A DNA stretch of 64,000 nt from Siderastrea siderea (Eukaryota > Cnidaria > Anthozoa > Scleractinia > Rhizangiidae), in the NCBI GenBank assembly GCA_964030785.1, contig OZ034966.1, positions 6,102,552 to 6,166,551 of the forward strand. The letters are read 5' to 3'. Position 1 is the first letter of the stretch. Each line of letters starts with the position of its first letter. The translations under genes were made by a program, and so were the position numbers. This document shows, piece by piece, positions 1 through 12,200 of the stretch. The notes beneath the pieces were generated by a model. That model had not been told where the DNA came from and made no database searches. It was given only the letters and a program-made list of their open reading frames with translations.

Positions 1-317
1 ATACATTCAACAAGATTCAAATACATTCAACAAGAACTGTAACCTCTGTTTTCGGCTATGTTCAAAATTTGAGCTGGATGAAAACCGTACTCACACACGA
101 ACTATAATGGATACATTATAGGAAGCTTTGCTTTACTCCAGTCAGTCTAGTTAGTAAGGCATAACAACAAACATCGATCATGATAAGTGTACAAAAGGGC
201 TGCAAAGAACAACAAAAATGCCTCAAATGAAGTGGTAACGCATTTATTAACAGTTATACGGCGAACTTTTACAGTGTAATGAATAAATAAGCTTAAACGC
301 TCACCAGTAAACTTTAC

Positions 318-436
318 CAATTCGGTCGTTTACTTTCGAAGCCATTGCTGTCGATTTCGCAGTCCGATTCTGTGGCAATTAGCTCAAGCTGGTATGGCTC
401 TATGTTAAATGCCACAGGTTTGAGCTCCTCAGCCAT
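318..436 (-). CDS. Possible first exon of an unidentified gene inside a C3-like intron
   Basis: A short open frame from ATG at 436 reads MAEELKPVAFNIEPYQLELI and ends SKRPNW at a GTAAAG donor (or at TAA if unspliced). The acidic MAEELKP..EP opening resembles the N-terminal exons of cnidarian P2X7-like domain genes from my recall of that family. No downstream exon is visible, so this is a weak call. Confidence 0.3.
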
Positions 437-900
437 TTTCAACGCAAAGAAAACGGATGAAAACAGAGAATTTTCCAAAAAATTTCAACAATACTCTTCA
501 GTACTCGCCTTTGGATCTTGAGCTATCTTTCGCTGCTCATCAAGAGTGACGTCACAGAATCAGAGGTCGTTTCCATTCCTTCCATTTAAGCGCGCGGTCA
601 TTTCAGAAACGATTTCGTGAAACGTTCGGATATCTTCGTACCTTTGGCTTTGTTACTCCTTTTAAGGTCTCAGGAAGGAAAATTTCGGTCCAGTTTGGCT
701 TTATAATGATTTCTCTTTGTGTGAAGACGCGTTTAAACGGCTAAAGCGGAATTATCAAAATTTTGGTTTATTTGACCTTTAACTTAAATTTGGCGGACTG
801 TCGAGACGTACTCTCCCCATACCTTTTCAGTAACGGCAGCCGTAGTAGCGCCAGCCGTAGCGATTTGCTTAAACTGCCTAATATGTACATGCATTCTTAC

Positions 901-1033
901 CCAATTAGATCTTCTGCAAAAATCCAAGTTTCCGGAAAGTATTTTCTTATCTGTCCCTGGTTAATCTCTTCGTCGTCAAAAGTTACTTCAGATTGACGAA
1001 ATTTTCTTGAACGTACTTTCGTAACTGTGGGGT
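901..1033 (-). CDS. C3: C3-like exon 23: C3a end and alpha-chain N-terminus
   Basis: Reads KVRSRKFRQSEVTFDDEEIN and then IRKYFPETWIFAEDLIG, matching C3 ..SEFPESWLWNVEDL. R-S near KVRSRK is a plausible convertase cleavage position. Ends with GG before GTAAGA; the next exon is outside the window. Confidence 0.92.
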
Positions 1034-4000
1034 CTATTAAAAAAAAACAATAAAAAGATGTGGATTACTGATTCTATACTAAACATACAAAGAGCGTCCC
1101 AATAACGGTTACAATTGCTCCACCTTGTTAGTGAAATACCAAACCTTTCTCTCCAGTAGCATTAAAGCAACACCGGAGAAATTCCTCCCGGCAGCTTTTG
1201 CTGACGTGGACCATCCAGTACCTTGCACGGAGGACACAAGACGCTCTAGCCGGTCTGAGGCCCTCCTTACAGCATTTGGCCAGATCTAAACAGAGGACCA
1301 AAGTCAAATGAATAAATAAACAAATAAAGAAATACCCAGGGGAATGTTGCGAGAGCTCTATAAATTAAAACAAAATGCTTGAAGGCTATGTTTTTGGAAC
1401 TAATGAAAGGAACCAGCGAGTAACTCGTTTATGTCTACCAATGTGGCAGAGATCACTTAACGAGCGATCGAGAACTGGAAGTATGACATACCACACAGTT
1501 TCAATGAAAAGGTTATTTTTCTTGCTTTATTACCGCGAATTGTGAGCCTGCGTGCGAAATCTGTCGCTGTCTTTCATTTTTTTTTTTTTTGGGGGGGGGG
1601 GGGGGGGTGTTGGTTGGCTGGTTTGATTCTGACTTGTATCGAGTGGAATCAAAGTACGTTGGGGCGGTTGTGTCCTTTTGCTATTGAAGGTATCGGTGTA
1701 AGGGCGAGTTGCCCGGCAGTCTTCAGCCCGCTTGTTCTATGGTTTGGTTTCTAGAGGAGCCCATATGAGTAGCTACGAGATTGCTGAAAACCAACATATC
1801 AAAACAAAACCAACTAGGTGTAAAGCCAAAACCAACCATGCCTATTGATCGACTGAGAGCCTTTAATATTCCTGCTCTTTTACATCATTTAGGATTAGTC
1901 TCACGTATGTTTGAGTGGAACCGAAATGAGTGTAGCGCTCCCAACATATAACGCCGCGGTAGCTCAGTTGTTTAGAGCATCACACTAGCTGCATGAAGGT
2001 CAAAAGTTCAAATCCCGTCCAAAGCATCGAAATTGTTTTTCCTGGCTAGCCTGCGAATACAGCCGCCTCTCCGCGCTCCGGCCGCTTGCCGCGTTCGGAG
2101 GGGAGAGAGGCGGCTGTATTCACAGGCTATTTCCTGGCAGGCTTTATCGTAATTTCTTTAATTGCGTACATCACTGCGAGGATCATTTTCTGCATGTGAT
2201 TTCATTTCCGCAGTTCACTAATGATTTATCATATATTCATTGTCATCTCATTGAGTATAGGTAGTTATACACCTGGCTAGAATTATTCATAACGGCAACT
2301 GTTACGAGACCAAGATAGAACAGTACAATTACAAAACGCTGATCACTCGATAATTCCATTTTTTTCCAGTTTACTTTAAAACTGCATTTCTGTTATCTTA
2401 CCTTCGCCATCCTTAGCTGCCTTAGTTGACCTCTCCTTTCTGACTTTTTTCTGAGGGCAAGTTAAGTCTGCAAAACAAAAAAGATTCACATGGAACTGCG
2501 ACATAATTTGCTTTGACAGGGATGCGAACAAAGAGAATGACCGCACATGCACATGAGCGACAAACCGAACTATTTTGAATGAGTGAGGAAGTGATTGACT
2601 TGACAAACGTGATAAACCATACATATAAAGATCGTAATTGACCATTTCGATCTTGTCTGGTATAAATGGGGTGAAATTTAACTTTAAACCCTGAACAAAC
2701 AAGAATCTTGGACTGAGGTGGAGCGGTGGAAAGGTGATTAACTCGCAATGCTGCTTGTACTTTTTTGGCGTCCTATGGAAAGCAACATCATGTTAACTAG
2801 TTGGACGTATTGGTTATAGCGGAGCTCCATTGCTAAGCAAATTTGGTAACCTGTCGATCCAAGAAATTTTGGTTGTGGCGTAATAGTCACGTGACCGTCC
2901 GTCCGTCCGTCCGTCCACACAGACTCTGCGGGAGGGGGAGGGAAGTCCCAAGACAACCCGACGGGGGGTAGAGAATGCCATCTTTTCTTGGCGGGAAATC
3001 GTTTGGTGCTTTTCGGCAACCGGCGTTTTTCTTGGCGGAAATCGCATGACCATCGTCGCTTTTGAAAAAGAGGTTTCTTTAAAGGCTTAAGCTTCTTTAG
3101 CAAAACAATTTTACGAGAGTAATGAAGATTTACACTTGACAAAAAAACATCTAATATCTATAAATGGAAAAAAAAAGTTCAAAAGAATACTGGCAGAAGG
3201 TGAAAAGGTCAAGTAACAAAAGCTGCCTTCAAAGGACTTCATCGCTCTGTTTTCTTCACGGCGGAGAGCTTGCCCTGTTCTGAAACATAACCGAGTAAGT
3301 GAAGTTTTTAACAGGTCTAAGGTCTAATTTTGAGTATTACGGTCAAAGAAATGGGAATTTAATTTATGTCGCTAGAAATGCCGGTGTCATTTACTTTTGA
3401 CTTTAAAAAATTATAAGAAAACGCGCTCAGATTTGTGACAGATGTAGTCTTGAAAATTTGCCATGCTCGGCCGATTTCACTCGCGTGGACCGACCCACGA
3501 TTTTAAACTTACGGGTTTTCGAATAAACTGTTTACAAAAATGATTTCTGTCCATTATTTTGTGTTTGCTTTTTTCATAACAGTAGGTCTAAGGACAGTCG
3601 CAAGACAACTAGCTGCACAAGCATCACCTCGGTGAGATTACGACGAATAATTGCTTTCAATTTTGACTGTCAGGTACATCTCTTTGTGCAATTGCCGATT
3701 TTCTTGTCCTAGAAGTTTTCAATAGTAACAACCTTTTAAGGGAAGTAGTTGTCGGTTTAAAGCTATTTTATCCCAAAAGCTTCCGAAAAACAGTTTTGTG
3801 CGTTCCTCAAAGCGGGTAACTTTATATAGGCTTACTTTGCATCGGCAAAGCTTATGCCGGCATAATTTAAAGCGTGTTTGGTGTTTGTTTGTTTTGAATC
3901 TTGATGGTCTCTAGTTAGAGAACGAAATATAACAGTTATTTAAAAACTATAAGCGAAGCAGTTGTCGGTTTAAACCTATTATATCCGAAAAGCTTCCAAA

Positions 4001-7000
4001 AACAATTCTGTGCATTTCTAAAAGCGCTCAGATTTCAAACAATTTGCAGCCGCAAAACTTATGCCATAGAAAGAATAATAAGATTTTGAGCGTTCTCTGG
4101 TTAAAAATTTTAAAAGTTTGAGCTTTCGATTGCCAGTCTGCAATCTTTGACAAGTGATGAATAAAACGCGCGAACATTAAAATATATACTACAAAAAGTG
4201 TGAAAAAGAGAAATTATAATAAAAACAATAAAAATACTTTAGTGGGAATAAAATCCTAATCAGAAGATCATAATAAAATTGAATATTGTCTAGGTAATTG
4301 TTTCGCATTATTGTCTGCGTCACTTATAATTGCTGTGCCAGGATTCCAGTGTTTTTCTAACGCGGAAATTTCCCTTGTCGATTACATGAGCACTTTTAAA
4401 GTCAATGGAGTGGTCGTTCAACCATGCGTGTGTTGTAATGTTGGAACCTTTTTTAAAGGCTTTTGTGTTTCTAGTATGTTCCTTCACTCTTGTTTTTAAG
4501 CACCTTCCTTCCATAGAGTTAAGCATGTTTGGTGTTTGTTTGTTTTCAATCTCGATGGCCTCAAGTTAGAGAACGAAATATAAGGGTTACTTAAGTAACT
4601 AATATATAGATTTAGCCAGGCCTAAAAGCGGAACTCCATATCTACCTGGTTACCATCGGCCGCCTATAAATTCTTCGTAATTTCTTGTTTACTGTTATTA
4701 ACCTAGGTACTTGACCTCGTTAATTACTATAATTTTAGTCTCTCAAGCGTATCATTTTAGTATAAGCTTAGAGTTATAATTCTGTTTCGTGATTCAAGCA
4801 AATCTAGTTTATCTATCTGTGCTTTCGCTTTAAGTTCGCTAGGCAAATTCATTCAATCGTTTATCGGCATTTTTCATTTGTTTTGATTGCTGTTATTTTA
4901 CTTGTCGCTTTGTGTTTTGTGATTGGAGAGCCGTGTTCGCTTCGAAACTACCAGAAATTCTCCGGCTTTTGGTTTTATTTACAGATTATTGCACAGTATT
5001 GCACACATTTCGTCGTAAATTCAATCTGTTAATTGTGAATAACTTTGATTCAGTTTTACAACTGTCAATTGGAAAGCCATGTTCTTTTTAATTCTGTTTG
5101 GTAAAACGGATTCGCTTCAATCGTTTTAAAATACAAAGGTCATGCTTTAGGTCAGAATTATTTGTTCGCAAATTAGTCCTTTTCTGCTCGACTTATAACC
5201 TTGGTTTTGCTCTAACCTTACATCCTTGAATGTAGAATCCTGTTTTTCATCATGTTATGGCCGTTGGATACCATTTTACTGTTAAGATATCCATTGTTTT
5301 CACGATTTATTTTATCGCTACCCGAGTCGCTTGTGCAACAAGTGTCAAAAGACTTACGCGATTCCTCGCACACCATTGGCTAGAAGCAGCGCGAAAATTG
5401 CATCATATAAGAAAGTCATGAAATGCGACGTACGTACGTACGTACAGCGCACGCGCCCGCGAGCCATTCCGCTTGCCATGACCATAAAAATTACCAGCAC
5501 GCCTCTTAGTATGAGTATGGGGCTCCACTCCCGCGGCCTTCTACCGCAATGGAGTTCCGCTATAAGCGAAGCAGTTTAAAGCTATTTTATCCGGTAAGTA
5601 ATGAGTGTTCCTCAAGGCCGGCGCTCGCTTTTTTCTCGGCTGCTATACAAGCCTACGCGAAATTTCTTCGATAAGTTTATTACAAGTGCTTCGAAGCTCC
5701 CCAAATCCTTTCTTTCGGATAATCCCAGTAAAATGCCGGTGAAATGCCAGTATAAATTTTTGACCAGACTAATAGTGGCAGTTCACGTTATTTTGTTAAC
5801 AGGCGAACGCGATGAAGATAACCCATTTAATAAATTTTGTTGTTGTAAATGAGCGCCGTTTCAAGTTCATTCAAGCGAACAGCCAATAATCCAAGGAGAT
5901 TTGACAAGCCTTGACAGTTAATGACAGAATATGGAAACATTGCAAACACCAAGCAAGACGGCTCGTGAGTAAAATATGGCAGTTTCATGCACGAAAAAAA
6001 ATAATCAAGCTGTACTCAGCCTCTAGAATGACCTTTCGAGCTTGGTTTTACAGAACAGATCCCCAAAATATTGGAGGACAATTCGGAACACTTTCGGGAT
6101 TTTTGAGAAACACTTTTCGAAAGCGAACGAGCCAAAAAAAGCCCCGAAATATATTTCAGACCGAAAAGTTTCAGGACTGTTTTTGAGAAACGAACCCAGT
6201 TTATTCCTTGGCGGCTCCGCTTTTAGGCTTGGCTAAATCTATATATTATTAGTGCCGCTAACTGAAATGAAATAAGAACCTCTTTAAAGCTAAACTCGAC
6301 AGCAACTTACCGGAACGTCCTCTACTAATAATGTCCGTGTTTGTTATCACAACGGTCCCAGCTTTCTATAAATGAATGAATTTTAATTTCAGAGTCGTAG
6401 AATCGACGGAGCTAATATAGTAAAAACATCAACGTGGAAAACATCAAAGTAAAACATCAACGTGGAAATCAACAACTACACTAAAGTTTGTTACAAACAT
6501 TTTCTATTTATCTTTTGTGGTCCAGGATAGAGGGAGAAAGAAGGCATAATAAGCAACCTGAGTTCTACACTTTGTTCCACGGAAAGGGCCTATTGGGTGA
6601 ATTAGTCGCAGGAGGCAAATAATCTTTAAACTAAGGAAAATGATGTCAATGAGCAACTCTCGAACTTAAATCCTAACGTATGCGGTGTACTCACAAAAAA
6701 AACGTCCTCGCTATCGCTACCAGCCCCAACGCCGCATCCAAGATCGAGTGACTCCATGATGTTTAGGACCTACAATACGGCAAACGGTGAGAAATAATAC
6801 ATGCCAGTGTTAAAAAAAATCAGGCGTTGTCAACAAGTCATATTGGCTTACTGTACATAAAGCATTGCCCACGAAATCCAATGGCCCGTTCGGTTGATGC
6901 TGCTTTTGTACATACCCCCCCCCCCCCCCCCAATCGATATTCGTTCGTTCGTTCGCTCATTCATTCATTCACTTTGTCCTTCCGTCCTTCCGTCCTTTCT

Positions 7001-9185
7001 CCCTCCCTCCCTCCCTCCCTCCCTCCCTCCCTTCCTTCCTTCCTTCCTTCCTTCCTTTCTGCCTTCCCTCCCTCCCTCCTTCCTTCTTGTAATTCTTTCA
7101 TTCGATCGTTCTTTTATTCGTTCGTACCTTCATTCCTCTGTTCATTCGTTCATTCAGTCATTCGAACTCTGATTTTCAGAAATGCAGTCACAGTTGAATC
7201 AAATTTTACTGATAGTCAACTTACTGTAAATTTGGAAAACAATTTCAGTTTTTCAATTCTCTTGGGTGGAATTAATTGGGTTAGATAAAGAAGATCAGTT
7301 TTTTGCGTTCATAAGGTCTTCCAATCTCAAAGCCACTTCCCTGTCTATTTCTTCAGGTTTAGCACTTTATTTTCTTTGAAAATAGTTTTATTCAAAGTGG
7401 TCTAATCTGTCAGGATTAACATTAACGTCTCAACCGTTTCGGAACAAAGCCAAGTATAGCAAACCCGTAAGCTAATTTTGGCTTGACTTTATGTTTACAA
7501 AAATAATCATACATTTCTGATTCATTTTACAAAATTACAGAAAACATAAATAAATAAAACAATAAACTGCTGAATTCCTTAAACCACCTTTACATTCATT
7601 TTGAACGTTTTTGAGAACATGTTAAAAGAAATGTTTGTTACCCTTTTCTTGTTAAGTTTCTCTCGATTTCTAAGCAGATAGACACTTTGATCGACAGCTA
7701 GAAGTCCAACTCTAGTCCCAGGAGTGGCGGAGAGCTGAATCTTGAACGGAGTACCAGGATGTTTTTGCAGCGGTTGACGGGTCGATTCATGATGAAATTC
7801 AACCTAAAAATTCAAAGAAAAGAACAATGAAAACAATTTTAAAGTCATTATTAATTAATTAATTAATTAATTAATTTATTTATTTTGTAACAGTATCGAG
7901 AAGATTCTTTTGCTGGGAAACGGATTCAAAGGGAGAAGAGGAATTCATCAAACAGCAAGAAACAACTGAAAGACTACATCGCAGCTTTCGGGAATTATCA
8001 TTTTCTATAAAAAAAATGACCGGCTGTGCACTGAGGATGTCGACCAACTTCGTAAACCAATGTCAATCAGTAGCTCTAGTCAGTAGCTCCTATACTGGTT
8101 GAATTTTCTACTAACTGCTGAAGTTTAACTTGGCAAAAAAAGTTTCCATGGTCACTATTATCTGCTTTGTGTTTCCGAGCCAAAGGGATTAACAGGTTTG
8201 CGTTACTTCGAATTTCCAACAATGAAAGTAGTAAAAGACTACATGTATTGCTTATCCCAATAACTATTTATTATAAGTGGGGTTAGAGATCCCAACAAGG
8301 GTTCGAACCCAGATCCACAACCAGGATCCAAAATCCGATGTGAAAGCCGTTTTCCTTCCCCCAAAAACGCGAAATCCGACTCTCAGAAGAATTGAAACAC
8401 TGAAACAATATTCAAGTAAATGGTTTACCTTATTTGGTAGTCCATCGTTAATTTTAAGCAGGACACTGTCAGCGACAACTTCACCATCTTTTCCAAAGAA
8501 AAATGCCACAAGCCGAGAAGAAGGCGACATTTCCGGAAGAATTCTAAACCGGAAGCTTGATATTACTCCCACATTTCGGACTTTGACCCACTGGTGGATT
8601 ACTTTACCGCGGGCAATTACCTATGTGAAGGTAAAAGGAGGACTGATGTAAAATTCCATTAGCTTTAAATCACCTTAAATAGACTTTAAAATTCTTTTAA
8701 AGAATTAAGGTTACAAAGTTTGGGAGCCGTATTGTACACAGGGTGGCTTTTGTATGCGAAGTTGTAAGACAAAGGTTCATTTCGTCTTAAACACACACCT
8801 CCAGCTCCCAAACAAAAAACAACCTTTTCGTGAACTCGGTGAGAATTCACCCTTATCGTTGGTATGTGTGCGTTTGTAAGTTTGTAGTATGTATATGAAT
8901 GCATGCCTGCCTTAGATCATTCACACTCTTTTATGGCAATCAAGATCAGACTACTATCCGTACTGGGTAAAGTACGTGGAAACGTGCCTAAAATGTTTGC
9001 TTAATCTCGAAATCGCTTGGATACTTTAATGGAAATAAGTAAACTTACCATGAAAGTTATATTTGACGCATTCTTGTTTACAAACACATCACAATTAATA
9101 TGCTGCTTATCCTGCGAATAAAAGTGCACATTGCGATTTCAAAAAAAATTTTCTGTTAAAATGCAAAAATTATAGAGAGAAGATT

Positions 9186-9242
<57 letters not shown>

Positions 9243-9244
9243 CA

Positions 9245-9297
<53 letters not shown>

Positions 9298-12200
9298 ATG
9301 ATGTTGGTAATGACTTTATAACGAAAACATACCCTGATAGCTCTGACATACAAAAATGTCCTTGAAGGAGAATTGTACGCATGAACTTCAAAATCTATGA
9401 AAGTGTTATGCTCTTCTGCAATATCTTTCTTTTCAGTCTCCACCTGAGTTAATTTAAAAAATAATAACAATATAAGCTAAATTTTCATTGTCTGTCTAGT
9501 TGCTATATTATTAGACTTGTTTAGATATGTTTTTTTAACAGCCCGGGCCATAATCGTTTTTGGATATCTTATAGCGTCCTCAGTAATGATGTCTTGGTGC
9601 TTGATGGTGAAAAATGCGTCCATTCAACTGGCGACTAGCGTTAGTTTTTGTCATTGCTAAAACTTGAACTTTGGTTAGTATCCCTCAGTGCCTTTCCGTA
9701 AATAAGAAAAAATTTCGTTGCGTTGCAGTAAAAACCTATGCACTTAAGGGGCCTCTGGGTCCCTATGGGGCAAGTGTCAGCTTGTACTGCTTAACTCTCC
9801 AAGTTATGCAAATTAAAAGCAGTCGATAACATTGCCTTGCGAAATCGGCCTCGCCCGTCTACGCTTTTTTCTCCTTATGTTTCTTTATCAGTCTGAGATC
9901 AGCCACTCTTATCATGATGAAACTGGTCCGAACGCCACTTTGTACGTTCTGTGGTTTGGAAAGCGAGTCTCTGGTACATATTTTGTTTTATTTTGTTTTT
10001 CCTTTCAATGCTTGGAAGATTAGAGTCCACGGCCGTTGAAAAATGAACATTCAATCATCTGTACGAAAAAAAGGCAAAGTGAAAACAAAATGAACAAGAA
10101 AAGGAAGGAATACAATGCATAACATGTTCACCACACGCGTATTGACATGCCCATGCATGCTGAGCTATTAAACATAAACAGCGTGCGAATTAAAACAACA
10201 TTCAAGGCCAAAGAAATTTGGACGATTCTTATTGACGCAGAGAGATAAAGCCATTTTAGAGGCTGTTACTTTTGCATTGCAACTTAAGTTAGCCAAAAAC
10301 ACCTAACATGCCATAACTTAATGATGACGGCCATCGCAGCTACTAAAGCAGTTGAGAATGAGCAACCTGAAAAAATTCAGACTTGAACAGGAATCGAACC
10401 AATGACCTCCGCGATACCAGTGATTCAGAACTGCGATGGTCTTCATCATTTTTTTTTAGTTCATCCCAATTCGCATGTACGATTTTGTAATTTATTATTC
10501 TCATGCCACGATTTACTAAGAATTTTAATAAATCACACTAAATAGATTTAACATTTTTAGTGATGTTTGTTTAAAAACACACAACACTGAAAACTTTTGG
10601 TCAGTATTTAGTGGAAACAAACTGGATAATACGTTTGTTGCAAATTACGAAGACCAGAAACCCAAGCTGGACAGCGTTTCTGAGTCCACTTTATTGAATC
10701 ATCCAGACCACCATATACAATTTAGCTTTAATACGTAATTAATTTTGTTTTCACTTTGAACAGGACTTTTAATGACAGTGTGAAGAAAAGCGGGATTCTG
10801 TTACTTTCCACAGGAGAACAGGAAGATTGGACTCGAAAGAAGACACGTAACTGCCCAACGCGAAAATACTGATGAAATGTCTCTTTCAAGTTCAGCCTGA
10901 GTTTTCTAGCCTGTTTCGTGCGAAAGCCGTTGCGAAACAGCGCGCTGAGAGCTGAGAAACATTGGCAGGTTGCCGCATTGTAGTATGGCTGCCAACACCG
11001 TGTGAGTGAGATTTTCTTCTCATTTCCAGCTTCTAGGTCGGACAAGTTAAATTTTCGCTGCAAATTTACTCCTATAATTTACTAAGAATTTTAAAAATTT
11101 AATTAAAAGGCTTAACATTTCCAGTGATGTTTGTTAAATACATACAACACGGAAAAGGTCTGGTCTATTTAGTGGAAACAAACTGGATATTACGTTTGTT
11201 GCAAATTACAACGACCAGAAACCCAAGCTGGAGACAGCGTTTCTGAGTCCACTTTACTGAATCATCCAGACCACCATGTACAACTCAGCTTACATAACTT
11301 TTCACTTAAAACAGGATTTTAATGACAGGGTAAAGACGAACGAGAAGTGGACTCTGTTACTTTCCAAAAGAGAACAGGAAGATTGTGCTCGAACATCGCC
11401 CAGAATGCTATTGTCTTTTGCGACATGTACTTACAGCGCCCGATTTCAGGACGCGCGGCATAATAATTTGCATGTTCAGAACTAGTCGGCTGTGATTGGT
11501 CAGCAGACTAGAGCTTTGGGAATACCTCGCGTCTCTTCGCGTTTCCACTGCTGTCAATTAAACGGTTGGAAGTGTGAAGAAAATTTCAAGGTGCGATAAA
11601 GTGAACAATTGGCCTCTAATTAGGCCGCGCTCTCTATTCAAACCTTTTGAATAGAGAGATTCGTAAAAGAGTTCGTGAGCAAATTCATATCTGACTTTAT
11701 GGACTGTCTAAACCTTATCTGAAATAGTTTATGCAAACCAAGCGGTTTTAAAGCGGTTAAGACGAGCGCGAAGCATTACTTGCCCGCCACGAGAGAAGCG
11801 CCAAAAGTTATTTCTCGCGCTTTGCAGGAATTGTATTCGCAAAAAAAAAAAATGGGCTGTCCGTATGTATGTTGACTAGCGAGCTTGAAGCGCGAAAGTA
11901 TAGCCACGCGCGACTTAAAAGGGTGATAAAAAAATTTGACTCGCGCCTTGCAAAAATAAATTTGGCCTGTTTGCCTACAGGCCTGTTTGTGTCTAGCGAG
12001 CTTCATCGCGCATCGCGAATTACTTCAGAGCGAAGAATTAGCCACGCGCGACTAGACCGGTGCGCGTCATTTTATGTAGCGGATCGCCGTTATTGTATAT
12101 TACGCTCTTTCCCTTAGCACAGCTAAAGTAAAGTCCTCAGGACTTCAGTTTACCAAAATAGTCTTATCAATGCAGGAAGACACAGAGAAAAGTGAAATAA

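Noticed and set aside
1953..2027. Functional tRNA gene
   Set aside because: Acceptor and T stems do not pair; only the A and B boxes are recognisable.
3248..3291. Alternative last C3 exon reading EQGKLSAVKKTER then stop, after a TTTCAG site
   Set aside because: Phase fits exon 20, but exon 21 at 2402-2467 gives the conserved TCPQ and basic processing site in the same phase, followed by the anaphylatoxin exon. It might be a rare alternative end but has no family support.
6827..7288. Plus-strand ORF with SFLPSFLPS and FVRSF repeats
   Set aside because: Translation of CCTT/CCTC/TTCG tetranucleotide repeats; no conserved domain and no splice context.
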